This document shows, in pieces, positions 1 through 8,474 of a stretch of DNA of 33,201 nt. The DNA comes from Gracilibacteraceae bacterium (lineage in GTDB: Bacteria; Bacillota; Desulfitobacteriia; Desulfitobacteriales; Syntrophobotulaceae), in the NCBI GenBank assembly GCA_031266805.1, contig JAISAH010000066.1:1-33201 (forward strand), written 5' to 3'. The translations under genes were made by a program, and so were the position numbers. Numbering within the stretch: position 1 is the stretch's first letter; the number at the start of each line of letters is the position of its first letter. The notes beneath the pieces were generated by a model, which was not told the DNA's origin, ran no database searches, and saw only the letters and a list, made by a program, of their open reading frames with translations.

Positions 1-23
1 GGCGGGCAAGCCGCCGCCTATGT

Positions 24-53
24 AAAAGGGCGGCGGAATCGCTCCCGCCGCCC
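24..53 (-). terminator. Rho-independent terminator closing the surface operon
   Basis: Read on the minus strand, a perfect 9-bp GC stem (GGGCGGCGG with CCGCCGCCC, positions 53-45 and 36-28) encloses an 8-nt loop and is followed at once by TTTT (27-24). It begins 13 bases past the stop of the small anchor ORF, so it is the natural transcription end for the leftward gene string. The U-tract is short (four bases), but the stem is very stable. Confidence 0.8.
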
Positions 54-66
54 GCGTACCTGTCCG

Positions 67-156
67 CTATTTCCGCTTGCTCCGCAGAAACAACCACACG
101 CCCGCGCCCAATACAAAAAGGACAAGGGCAATGCTTAAAATCGTTTTCGTGTCCAT
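67..156 (-). CDS. 29-aa membrane-anchor ORF: detached tail of the adhesin sorting signal
   Basis: This ORF begins ATG at 156, 13 bases past the adhesin stop codon, and ends TAG at 67-69. It encodes a short polar start (MDTKT), an uninterrupted hydrophobic stretch of about 19 residues (IL...WLFL) and a basic end (RSKRK). That is the architecture that normally follows LPXTG in a cell-wall sorting signal. The preceding gene ends LPRTGY-stop, so motif and anchor lie in different frames, with an additional in-frame TGA just ahead of this ATG. An AGAGG Shine-Dalgarno-like sequence lies 7 bases upstream of the ATG, so independent or coupled translation is possible. Alternatives are a frameshifted end of one gene or a deliberately separate membrane peptide. 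Confidence 0.6.
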   Translation of the reverse strand: MDTKTILSIALVLFVLGAGVWLFLRSKRK

Positions 157-169
157 GTGTCAACCTCTG

Positions 170-3100
170 TCAATATCCCGTGCGCGGGAGTTTTTCGGGC
201 TTCTTGAACACCGTGCAAAGCGTTGTGCTATTCGACAAAACCCATTCTTGCCCGTATTTGCCGCCCGCGTCGGATTTGTTTGCGAACTCGTAACCGTTCG
301 GCAAAGAAGCCAATACCTTGACGAAAATCCGAGGTTGCTCAACTTGCGCGAAGCCCGCCTTGACGGTTCCGAACAGCAATGTGAACGAAGTCACGTACTC
401 GTCCGAGTAAAGCCCCAGACTCGCATTTGAGCAGTCAATCACATTGTTTTTCGTTGTTGATAAATTATCCGCTATAACTCTCGAATCGCCTTTGTTTGTG
501 GTAATCATCACCTTGTATTTCAAGGCTTGGTTGTAAGTTCCCGTGACGATTCGAGTCAGTCGCACGGCGTCGGTGGGCAGGGTATCTCTCCAGTAAAAAT
601 CCGTGAGCGGCACTGTGGACGTGTTCCTCACTTCCCTGATGACGTAGCTTATCGTATCGCCGGGCATACACTCGGCGGGGCCTGTTTTCTTGATATACGC
701 GCCCGTGTTGGCCGAATAATTGAGGTACTCTGTCTTGATGATCTGAGTGGCAAACTCAATCTCAATGTCGAGCGTCTTGTCGGACAGTTTGTAATACGAC
801 GGACTTTGAACCTCTTTTACGAGATAGCGTCCGAGCGGCAGCGGTTTTGATATTGCTCTGCCGTCGCTGCCCGACACAAAGCGGTCAATGAGAGTTCCTG
901 TTTTATAGTCGTAGCACTCAAAGATCGCCCCGGAGAGCGGCGTCCCGGCAGGAAGCCCGTTTACTTCGTTATCGTCGCCGCTCAGTTTGGTTATCTGCAC
1001 TTGCCCCATTTCGGGGGTGTTCTCCCAGCGGATCTCCGTCACTTTTCCGGGCGTGAACTCCGCCGTTCTCGGCGTATCATCACGGTAGTAACCCGCCGCT
1101 GCGCGGGTTTCGCGAATTGTATAGCGCCCCGCTGTCAGATCATCCGTGAAGTCAATAACACCATTGTTATCGGTGTAATACGTTCCTACAACTTTGTTGT
1201 CGCTGTCAAAAATCATAAACTCGACATTGTAAATGCCTTTCTTTGTAATACTGTCGATTTTTACAAGCCGCAGCCCGGCCTTTGGCGTGTTGGTGAGCTC
1301 ACGCGCGGATAATTGGCCCGGCGTGACGGTGACGCTGTGAACGCTCGTATCAAGCTCATAGCCGCTCAAAGCCTTGCGCTCAACAACATTGTACTCGCCG
1401 GCCGGGAGGGAGTTTATGAGGATCCTGCCTTGCGCGTCCGTGGTGTAGCTGCCCGCGACGTCCCCATTCGGCGTAGTCGTGCGGTTTGGGCTGTTAGCTT
1501 CGGTATCAGGCTGATTGCCGTCCAAAATATTCCCGGCGACGCGCTGCCCGTCCGCTCTCGTCACGTCAAAAACCACGCCCTCAAGAGGATCGCCCGTGCG
1601 CTCGTCGGTCTTAACGATGAGTAGTCCGCTCATGGGCGTGTTAAGAATTTCAAGCACAGTGGGCACTCCGCTCTCGATCCGCACGGTTTTTGGCTCGGCG
1701 TCAAGCAGATAGCCCTCCTGTTGGCGGGTTTCCGTTACGGTGTAATAGCCGTCCACGAGATTGGGGATATATATTTGCCCGGTTTTGTCAGTCGTGAAAG
1801 TATTGCCGCCCAATTCGCCCGTCACCTTCTCGCCGCTCATCCCCGCGATCTCGAATTCCGCGCCCTCGATAGGCTCACGAGTCACGCTATCCAGCTTGAT
1901 GATCTTGAGGCCGGAAAGAGGCTTGTTCAGAAATTCCACTGCTGTCAGCTTGCCGGACTTCACGACCACTGTTTTCGGGGCCTCGTCCAAGGCATACCCA
2001 TCTGGGCTGATGGTCTCTGACACTATAAACGTGCCTTCCGGCAGGCCGGAAACAAGGATTTTTCCCGCGCTGTCGGTCTTGTACGTCCCGATTTTCTCCC
2101 CTGTGTCGCGCTCCACCGTGAACGTCGCGCCGGAAAGCGGGGCTTTGGTGAAGGCGTCCAGTTTCAGAATTTCTATGCCGGAAAGCGGGCGGTTCGTGAA
2201 CGTCACCACGGTGGGTACAATGGGTTTCACCTCTACGGTCCTCACCGCCGCGCTGAGAATGAATCCTGCTGGGGCCTTTTTCTCGGAAATCACCAGCCAT
2301 CCGGGACTGACGCTTGGTATGCTGATCGCGCCGCCGGCGTCGGTGGTGTATTCGCCCACATACTCGCCGCTTTGCTTCCTGACCTCAAAGACAGCGCCCG
2401 CCAGCGGCGTCCCGTCCGTCTCGCTCACCTTGCGGATCTGCAGAGAGGATAGCTGTTTGTTCTCGAAAACCAGCTTGATGAACTGATTATCCGTCACCTC
2501 AAAATCCTGCGGCGTATCGTCCAAAAGCCATCCGTCCGGCGCCTTGGTCTCGGCCGCTTTAAACCAGCCGGGGGAGAGCTTATCCAGGATGATCACGCCA
2601 TCGCCATTCGTCTCGTAATGGCCGACGATTTCCCCGTTTTGCCTGTACACGGTAAACTCCGCGCCTTTGAGCGGCTGTTTGCTCGCGGCGTCAATCTTGA
2701 TGATCTGAACGCCGCTTTTGGCCTTGTTGTAGAAGTCGATGGTGTAGGTCTGCCCGTAGTCCACCGCCACTGTCCGCGTCTGATTTTCCAAGATATGCGT
2801 CGGCAGTGTTTTGGTTTCGGTGACGACATAGCTGCTTTTGGGCAGGTTTGGGATGGTGATGATTCCCTGCGCGTCTGTGGTAAAAACGCCGCCCGCGCTT
2901 CCGATCACGCTCCCATCGAAGGCCGTCACCTTAAATTCCACCCCGCCAAGCGGCTCGTGGGTCGCGTGATCCATCTTGCGGATGATGATCGCGCCGTAGG
3001 GATAATCCTCAAACGACACCTTGTAGATCTTGCCGTCCGTGCCGATTTGAACTGTCTGTGGCGCAGTATCAATAGCGTAATTGGCGGGAGCCTGCAATTC

Positions 3101-6100
3101 TGTTACGACCGCCGCGCCAGGTTTTACGTTCGGTATCAGGATTTCTCCTCGGCTGTCCGTGACATACTCGCCGTTTGTATTACCGATCACCGCGCCTGTG
3201 CCGTCAACGACCTTGAAACGCGCTCCGGCCAAAGGCTTACCCGTCAGCGCGTCCGTCTTGGAGATCAGCAGAGATCCGTAGGGATAATTGGCAAAGGAAA
3301 ATTCGAGTACCGTCGTTCCATCCGCTTTGAGGAAGCCGTTTTGCTGTGAGTTTTCACTGATCAGGAAATTAGCGGGAGCCTGTACTTCTTTGCAGACATA
3401 AAATCCCGGCCCGAGGCCCGTGATCACGATGACGCCGCTGTTATCCGTGGTGTAGCGCCCTATGGCCGTGCCGGGCACGCCGGACACTTGCTCATCGGCG
3501 CGATAAAGCTCAAAGACCGCGCCCGCGAGCAATTCGCCCGTTATAGCGTGAGTTTTCTTGATGACTATGCTGTTGAGCGGCCAGTTAAAGCCCTCGCCCT
3601 GGGCATAATACTCGCTGCCGGAGTGTTCGGCGGCCTGTGCCGCGAAAGCACTCGCGGAAACCACGCCAGAGTCCGCCGCGCTCTGCGCAGCCTCTGCGCT
3701 GTCCGCGCCGGTGTAGTAACGCTCAAATTCCGGCAGATAGGCGTTATCGCCTGCGCTGAAATACATGCGGGTCACGGGATTCTTCGGGAGTGAAAAACCG
3801 GGAGCCGGCAAAGTTTCCGTGAATATAAGCCACCCCGGCTCCGCTTTGGGTATGATTATGCGCCCGTCCGTTCCCGTCTTGTAGCTGCCGAGGTTTTTCA
3901 GTCCGCCGCCCGGCTGCTCATATTCCACTTTGAATGTCGCGCCGGGTATGCCTTCGCCTGTTAAGGCGTTGGTTTTCAGAAATATCGCCACGGGTTTTCT
4001 GATGTTATCGAACTTAAGGGTTTTAGTTTTGCCCCATTCAAGCTGAATTTCCTTGCTTTCGGTGTAAAGGAGCCAGCCCTCAGGCGGCATAAATTCCTCG
4101 GCGCGGTACACCGCTTCGTCGAGATTCTCAATCAGGATTTCGCCCGACAAATCGGTGATATACTCGGAAACTGTGGCATCCTCCGCTTTCGTCACACGAA
4201 ACTCCGCATTTGGCAGCGGCTCTCCAGTCGCGGCGTCGATTTTGAGGATCCGCAGCTTAGGCCTGGCCTTGTTGGTGAAAACAAGGGTTTTTGTTTCTCC
4301 CCATTCGAGTTTGATGTCCTTTCGCTGCGGATCAAGCAGATAACCGGCCGGCGCGGCATATTCCTCAGCTGAGTAGATTTTGTCCTCAAGCCCCGTGATG
4401 AGTATGCGCCCGTCTGCCCCTGTGACGTACTCGGAAACCGTGCCGCCCTCAGCAGCCCAAACGCGGAACTTGGCTCCCGCCAGCGGCGCTTTGGTTTCCT
4501 CGTCGATTTTGAGGATTTCCAGCGCGGGCTTTGCTTTGTTGGTGAAAATCAGCGTTTTAGTTTTTCCCCATTCGAGCTTTATATCCTTATGCTGCGGGTC
4601 CAGCAGATAGCCGTCCGGAGCCTCGTACTCCCAGACGGAGTACACCGCTTCGTCAAGATCGTATATCATGACAATCCCGTCCGGCCCCGTGACATATTCG
4701 CTGACTGTAGCGTCCTCGGTCTTTTGCACTTTGAACTTCGCTCCGGCCAGCGGCTCACCCGTTTGACTGTCAAGCTTCATAATTCGGAGCGCCGGACGCA
4801 ACCGGTTATCGAATTTGATTTCGACCGTTTTGCCGGGTTCAAGGTAAACGTCCTTGGATTCCCAGGTTTTGAGATAGCCCTTCGGCGCGGCCAGTTCCGT
4901 AACGGTATACCACTCGCTTAGGTCAAGGTTCTCAAGGTGGATCATGCCGCTCGGACCGGTGATGCCCTCGTACAAGATACTGCCGCCCTTTTTCGCCACC
5001 GAAAACTCCGCGCCCGCCAGCGGCAGACCGGTGTCCTCGTCATATTTCCAGATGATCAGGCCAGGCTTCTTGCTGTTTTCCAGGACGATGGACGCGCTTT
5101 TGCCCGCTTCTAAACTGATGGTTTGCGGCGCGGAATCAAGCGCATAAGGCTCCGGCACGGATATTTCCGTCGCGGTATACACGCCAGGAGGGAGGGAGAG
5201 GTATGCCCAGCCGCCCGCGCCGGTCGTCACGTCCGTAAAATTCATGCCGCCTTCTTTGGCGACGCGGATGACGGCGCCTTCCACGCCCACACCGGTTTCC
5301 GCGTCGATTTTGCGCACGGAGAGCGACGGCTCTTTTTCGTTGGTGAATGTAACAGTGGCCGTCTGCTCCCACTTGACGGTCACGTCCTTGTGAGATATCA
5401 CGTCTAATACGAACCCGGTCGGCGGGGTCAGTTCCTCAACTTGAAACACGCCGGTTTTCGTCAGCGGGACAACAACGCGCCCGCTGCTATCCGCAGTGAA
5501 CACTCCAACCACGCCGCCGCCCTCATCCGTCACCTTGAATACAGCGCCCGCGAGCGGTGAGTTCGTGCCTGCGGCCAGTTTGACGATCTCAAGGAAGGTG
5601 TTTTGCGAGGAGTAAAGCGCGGTCGTCGTAGCGTTTTGAAAGTCGAACGGATCGCGGGTCACAGCGAAGTCCTGCAAGGCGCTGTCATAGGACAAACCGT
5701 AAATAACGGCGTTGGTACGCAGCTGCCCTTTGACCGTGACAACAAAATTACCTGTTCTATCCGCGATTTGGTCAGCCGGAACGATCACCTTAAATTGTTC
5801 GCCGGTTGCGAATACTGTCTTTGGATTGCCTGCGGGGTCTGTAACTTTTGTGCCGCCAGGGACATCGCCCTCAAGGAAAACTTCGAAGTTGCGGATTTCC
5901 ATGTTGGCCGTGACGGTGTAGGTCTGCGAGACGTAGCCAGGACTCAGCGCGTCTTGCTCCATTTTCGCTGCGCTCGGCGCGACTGAAAGCATGGTCTGCG
6001 GGATTGAGGTGACGGCTATGCCCGCCGCATAAATTTGTTTCATCGCGGCCAGCGTAACCGCCTGCTCGCCGCCTGCCGCCGTCCAGCTGTTCACGTTCCA

Positions 6101-6523
6101 GCCGTAAATGTAGGTCCAGAGCGCCATTTTGGTGGCGTAATACGCCTGCTCGCGGGTGTGGACGCCGAGTTCGCCGATGGTTTTGTAGGGATAGCCGTTT
6201 GAAACTATGCCCCATATTTTCGGGTTACTGATATAATCTTTGGTATCCACGCTGTAGGGACTCGTTTCGCTCGGCCCCGGTTTTTGCGGGTTTAGGCAGT
6301 AGGCCGGGAATTCAAATGATTCGCCGGTGAGCAGGCGCCCGGTGTAGCCGACGAAGAACACGGTTTTGGGAACGCCCTCATAGAGCAGGTAGTTGAGCGC
6401 TTCCCCAAGGGAATAAATGCGGGCCTCGGCCATCGCTTCTTCCTCGGTGGGAGCCGCCGTCGCGGGACTGACCGCGCCCAGCAGGGCGATAAGCGCAAGC
6501 AAAATGATCAACGCTTTTTTCAT
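170..6523 (-). CDS. Giant SpaA/Cna-B repeat surface adhesin with N-terminal thioester-like domain and LPRTG end
   Basis: A 2,117-aa secreted surface protein. The start is ATG 6523 behind AAGGAG, because the encoded residues then open with a clear signal peptide (MKKALIILLALIALLG, cleavage near ATA-AP, residue 24). Residues about 30-300 resemble the thioester adhesin domain: YCLNPQ with Cys76, an NGYPY element, and AYYATKMALW, where families of this type usually carry TQ before the aliphatic-Trp segment. Residues about 311-1935 are 17 tandem prealbumin-fold (SpaA/Cna-B) repeats. Each begins K-[ILV]-D-x-T-G and ends F-x-N, with a central E-x-x-x-P-x-G, consistent with intramolecular Lys-Asn isopeptide bonds known from this fold. 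A last domain (about 1935-2110) precedes LPRTGY and the stop codon. The transmembrane and basic tail are missing from this frame. The expected role is a sortase-anchored stalk for attachment to surfaces or mating partners. The sortase and a stalk-domain protein are directly upstream. Confidence 0.9.
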   Translation of the reverse strand: MKKALIILLALIALLGAVSPATAAPTEEEAMAEARIYSLGEALNYLLYEGVPKTVFFVGYTGRLLTGESFEFPAYCLNPQKPGPSETSPYSVDTKDYISNPKIWGIVSNGYPYKTIGELGVHTREQAYYATKMALWTYIYGWNVNSWTAAGGEQAVTLAAMKQIYAAGIAVTSIPQTMLSVAPSAAKMEQDALSPGYVSQTYTVTANMEIRNFEVFLEGDVPGGTKVTDPAGNPKTVFATGEQFKVIVPADQIADRTGNFVVTVKGQLRTNAVIYGLSYDSALQDFAVTRDPFDFQNATTTALYSSQNTFLEIVKLAAGTNSPLAGAVFKVTDEGGGVVGVFTADSSGRVVVPLTKTGVFQVEELTPPTGFVLDVISHKDVTVKWEQTATVTFTNEKEPSLSVRKIDAETGVGVEGAVIRVAKEGGMNFTDVTTGAGGWAYLSLPPGVYTATEISVPEPYALDSAPQTISLEAGKSASIVLENSKKPGLIIWKYDEDTGLPLAGAEFSVAKKGGSILYEGITGPSGMIHLENLDLSEWYTVTELAAPKGYLKTWESKDVYLEPGKTVEIKFDNRLRPALRIMKLDSQTGEPLAGAKFKVQKTEDATVSEYVTGPDGIVMIYDLDEAVYSVWEYEAPDGYLLDPQHKDIKLEWGKTKTLIFTNKAKPALEILKIDEETKAPLAGAKFRVWAAEGGTVSEYVTGADGRILITGLEDKIYSAEEYAAPAGYLLDPQRKDIKLEWGETKTLVFTNKARPKLRILKIDAATGEPLPNAEFRVTKAEDATVSEYITDLSGEILIENLDEAVYRAEEFMPPEGWLLYTESKEIQLEWGKTKTLKFDNIRKPVAIFLKTNALTGEGIPGATFKVEYEQPGGGLKNLGSYKTGTDGRIIIPKAEPGWLIFTETLPAPGFSLPKNPVTRMYFSAGDNAYLPEFERYYTGADSAEAAQSAADSGVVSASAFAAQAAEHSGSEYYAQGEGFNWPLNSIVIKKTHAITGELLAGAVFELYRADEQVSGVPGTAIGRYTTDNSGVIVITGLGPGFYVCKEVQAPANFLISENSQQNGFLKADGTTVLEFSFANYPYGSLLISKTDALTGKPLAGARFKVVDGTGAVIGNTNGEYVTDSRGEILIPNVKPGAAVVTELQAPANYAIDTAPQTVQIGTDGKIYKVSFEDYPYGAIIIRKMDHATHEPLGGVEFKVTAFDGSVIGSAGGVFTTDAQGIITIPNLPKSSYVVTETKTLPTHILENQTRTVAVDYGQTYTIDFYNKAKSGVQIIKIDAASKQPLKGAEFTVYRQNGEIVGHYETNGDGVIILDKLSPGWFKAAETKAPDGWLLDDTPQDFEVTDNQFIKLVFENKQLSSLQIRKVSETDGTPLAGAVFEVRKQSGEYVGEYTTDAGGAISIPSVSPGWLVISEKKAPAGFILSAAVRTVEVKPIVPTVVTFTNRPLSGIEILKLDAFTKAPLSGATFTVERDTGEKIGTYKTDSAGKILVSGLPEGTFIVSETISPDGYALDEAPKTVVVKSGKLTAVEFLNKPLSGLKIIKLDSVTREPIEGAEFEIAGMSGEKVTGELGGNTFTTDKTGQIYIPNLVDGYYTVTETRQQEGYLLDAEPKTVRIESGVPTVLEILNTPMSGLLIVKTDERTGDPLEGVVFDVTRADGQRVAGNILDGNQPDTEANSPNRTTTPNGDVAGSYTTDAQGRILINSLPAGEYNVVERKALSGYELDTSVHSVTVTPGQLSARELTNTPKAGLRLVKIDSITKKGIYNVEFMIFDSDNKVVGTYYTDNNGVIDFTDDLTAGRYTIRETRAAAGYYRDDTPRTAEFTPGKVTEIRWENTPEMGQVQITKLSGDDNEVNGLPAGTPLSGAIFECYDYKTGTLIDRFVSGSDGRAISKPLPLGRYLVKEVQSPSYYKLSDKTLDIEIEFATQIIKTEYLNYSANTGAYIKKTGPAECMPGDTISYVIREVRNTSTVPLTDFYWRDTLPTDAVRLTRIVTGTYNQALKYKVMITTNKGDSRVIADNLSTTKNNVIDCSNASLGLYSDEYVTSFTLLFGTVKAGFAQVEQPRIFVKVLASLPNGYEFANKSDAGGKYGQEWVLSNSTTLCTVFKKPEKLPRTGY
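716..5593 (-). repeat. Array of 17 SpaA/Cna-B coding repeats inside the adhesin
   Basis: Seventeen consecutive units of about 85-115 residues can be read by eye from LEIVKLAAG (5593) to TEYLNY (716). Units 4, 5 and 6 are the most alike and share the KDIKLEWGKTKTL type ending; their DNA is also visibly similar (for example 4,260-4,350 versus 4,530-4,620), suggesting recent duplication. Unit 7 is atypical: its last strand lacks the F-x-N ending and it is followed by an Ala/Ser-rich linker of about 45 residues. The unit number may vary between strains through recombination (inference). Confidence 0.85.
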
Positions 6524-6553
6524 GGGATAAAATCTCCTTTTCAATTTTATGGC

Positions 6554-6586
6554 AAAAGAAAAAGGACACGGAGTAACCCATGTCCT
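6554..6586 (-). terminator. Terminator-like hairpin in the adhesin leader (possible attenuator)
   Basis: On the minus strand, AGGACATGGG pairs with TCCGTGTCCT around a TTAC loop (eight Watson-Crick pairs plus two G-U), followed by TTTTCTTTT (6562-6554). It lies between the stop of the stalk-domain gene (6620) and the adhesin ATG (6523), and ends about 31 bases before that ATG. I see no convincing promoter after it, so adhesin expression would depend on readthrough or on regulated antitermination. Confidence 0.6.
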
Positions 6587-6619
6587 CAAACAATGGATCT
6601 GTTCAGTTGCCGGTCCTTG

Positions 6620-7540
6620 TCATTTCATGAAATATTCAGTGTCCAGAAATTTGCCGTTGTTGTAGCTGTCGTAGGCGTAAATGCGGATTACTGTGCCGCC
6701 ACCCGTTGATTTTACGAACTTCTCAATTTCCCAATCTCGCCACGGATAGAATGTGTGCGGTCCCATGTCGTCCGTGATTTCAACGCTGATGGTGAAATTC
6801 GGGATATTGGTGGACGGATCGTGGTTTTTCCATAAGAGCGGATTCTGTCTGGCGTATTTGTAAATCGTTCGCGCCATGCGCTCAACCTCGTAGGGATTGA
6901 ACACCATGAGCGTGTCGTAGGGAAAGCCGTACGTCTCGCCGGTAAAACGGACGGGCGGCTGACCCGGGAATGTCAGGCGGGGATAGCTGTCCCATTCGCT
7001 CTGCCAGGCGGGGAGCGGCACATTCGGCCAGAGAGTGCCGTCCGCTGTTTTCCAGGGCCTGTCCTCCGGACCGCGCAGGATTTTGTAGTCGCCGCCGACG
7101 CTGCCTTTTGAGGTCGCCACGGGCGAGACATTCACAATGTCGCCCGTTTTCAGGGGACTGAACGCGAAGCCGTAGCCGCCCGTCAGGGGCGCGGGCGTAG
7201 GAATTGCGATTGGCTGCACCGCTTGCGGCGCTTGCTCGCCCCCGTCATAGCCGCGCGTCGTGTCGATGACTACGCGGCTGTTTGCGTCATCCCACACGGC
7301 GCTGAAATCCTTGCCGCTCGCTTTGAGCGCGGCTGACGTGTCGCGGAGCTGGAAGTAGTGACTGCCTTCAATGACGTAGCCTTTCAGGCTGGCCGTCCGG
7401 CCGTCGATCACGGCGGCCACCGCCATAGGCTGCGCTATGACGCCGGCCGCCGCGTAAGCCGCCGCCCCGCCAAAGAACACCGCCCCGATAATCACGCCAA
7501 GAATGAATTGGACGCCGCCTGTTTTATTCAGTTTTTTCAT
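6620..7540 (-). CDS. Membrane-anchored stalk-domain (copper amine oxidase N-domain-like) protein
   Basis: A 306-aa surface protein. ATG 7540 is preferred because GGAGGGG lies 9 bases upstream and the protein then begins with a short basic segment followed by an uncleaved-looking hydrophobic helix (residues about 10-37). Residues about 40-95 (ASLKGYVIEGSHYFQLRD, then a VWDD...VVID strand) match the stalk domain related to the copper amine oxidase N-terminal domain. This domain is a wall-exposed spacer in clostridia and carries no oxidase activity itself. A Pro-rich linker (about 105-118) leads to a C-terminal domain of about 190 residues rich in aromatic residues, which I cannot assign. The gene follows its own candidate promoter and sits directly ahead of the adhesin, so a role in surface display or adhesin support is plausible. 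Confidence 0.75.
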   Translation of the reverse strand: MKKLNKTGGVQFILGVIIGAVFFGGAAAYAAAGVIAQPMAVAAVIDGRTASLKGYVIEGSHYFQLRDTSAALKASGKDFSAVWDDANSRVVIDTTRGYDGGEQAPQAVQPIAIPTPAPLTGGYGFAFSPLKTGDIVNVSPVATSKGSVGGDYKILRGPEDRPWKTADGTLWPNVPLPAWQSEWDSYPRLTFPGQPPVRFTGETYGFPYDTLMVFNPYEVERMARTIYKYARQNPLLWKNHDPSTNIPNFTISVEITDDMGPHTFYPWRDWEIEKFVKSTGGGTVIRIYAYDSYNNGKFLDTEYFMK

Positions 7541-7598
7541 AGTCAATATCCCCTCCGATATAGCATTGACACGGATTTTGAGATTTTCCCCCGCTGAT

Positions 7599-7627
7599 AT
7601 TGTACCAAGTATCCGGGGCGGCGCCAA
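7599..7627 (-). promoter_or_regulatory. Candidate sigma-A promoter for the stalk protein/adhesin operon
   Basis: Minus strand: -35 TTGGCG (7627-7622), exactly 17 bases, then -10 TACAAT (7604-7599) with a TG one base ahead (extended -10). The -35 matches the consensus at 4 of 6 positions and the -10 at 5 of 6. The predicted start lies near 7592, giving a leader of about 50 bases to the ATG at 7540. It lies in the 139-bp gap between sortase and stalk gene, one of the few real intergenic gaps in the window. It is read by eye only. Confidence 0.55.
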
Positions 7628-7679
7628 TCCCTAAAATGAAAAAAATCCAGTAACGGAGCCGTTTTGCGGGCTTTTGGGA

Positions 7680-8450
7680 TCAGACGATTTCGCGGCATTG
7701 CAGCGCCCAGCGGAGTTCTGGGGCGCTTATGACACAGGTGATGAGGGTGAGGACGTTATTCGTCGTCTGGCCCAGCTTGGAATAATCGGTCTCGCTGATC
7801 TGCTCCTTGCTGTACACTTCATAGGTTCGCGTTCCGTAAAGCGTGGTGTAGGTGATCCTGTCGCCGATCTGCAAGTCCTTGACAAAACTGAAATACGGCC
7901 AGCTTCCGCGGTTATGGCCGCAAAGCCCGACATTGCCGTTCCATGCCGAGGTGGATGAGAAATGTCCCGCACCCTTTTGAAGGTTGGCTAAATCCTCGCC
8001 CTCATATATTTTGATGGTTTCTCTCGTCCGGGCGACATAGATCATGCCGATAGAACCGTCAGAATAAAACATTGGCTGGGCGCCCGCCGCGACGGAGGTA
8101 CTCGGCAGGAAGCCGCCCGGTAGGTCGGGAGTTGCGGAGGACGCGCCGCCCATTCCATTGTAGCCGTCGCCCGCGCCGGCCGGCGTATTGTCGTGATAGA
8201 GGCTGGACGGGTCTGTGGGGATCTCGCCGCTTCCGTAGAAATACGGCGGCGGTAGCGCGGCGTTATCCTTGTCCCGCCGGATGTTTTCGCTCATGAAGGC
8301 GGGGGAAAGCGGCTTGTCCGTGCCGGTAGGTTTCCCGAAAATCAAACCGCTGTCCGGGCCGGAGCCGAACGTGTGATCGGCGGCCGGCGCGGGAGCGGCC
8401 ACGCCTGCACACAGGACAAGCGTCAGAATCGCGATAAACAGTTTTCGCAT
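7680..8450 (-). CDS. Sortase (class D-like transpeptidase)
   Basis: A 256-aa membrane-associated cysteine transpeptidase. ATG 8450 follows AAGGAAG and yields an N-terminal hydrophobic signal/anchor (MRKLFIAILTLVLCAG). A Pro/Gly-rich spacer of about 115 residues separates this from the catalytic domain. The sortase triad is visible: His179 in GHNRG, Cys239 in LTLITC, and Arg about 247 in APELRW. The LQIGDRITY and YEVYSKEQI strands typical of the sortase barrel lie between His and Cys. Family knowledge: sortases cleave LPXTG-type motifs between Thr and Gly and link the protein to the wall or to another subunit. Its obvious substrate is the LPRTG adhesin two genes downstream. The class assignment (D-like rather than B) is from motif appearance only. 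Confidence 0.88.
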   Translation of the reverse strand: MRKLFIAILTLVLCAGVAAPAPAADHTFGSGPDSGLIFGKPTGTDKPLSPAFMSENIRRDKDNAALPPPYFYGSGEIPTDPSSLYHDNTPAGAGDGYNGMGGASSATPDLPGGFLPSTSVAAGAQPMFYSDGSIGMIYVARTRETIKIYEGEDLANLQKGAGHFSSTSAWNGNVGLCGHNRGSWPYFSFVKDLQIGDRITYTTLYGTRTYEVYSKEQISETDYSKLGQTTNNVLTLITCVISAPELRWALQCREIV

Positions 8451-8474
8451 AGAGTTTTCACTTCCTTCATATGA

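Noticed and set aside
7636-7670. Possible terminator after the sortase gene (AACGGAGCCGTT palindrome near a T-run)
   Set aside because: The palindrome leaves at most a 4-bp stem once a loop is allowed, and it is separated from the T-run by six bases.
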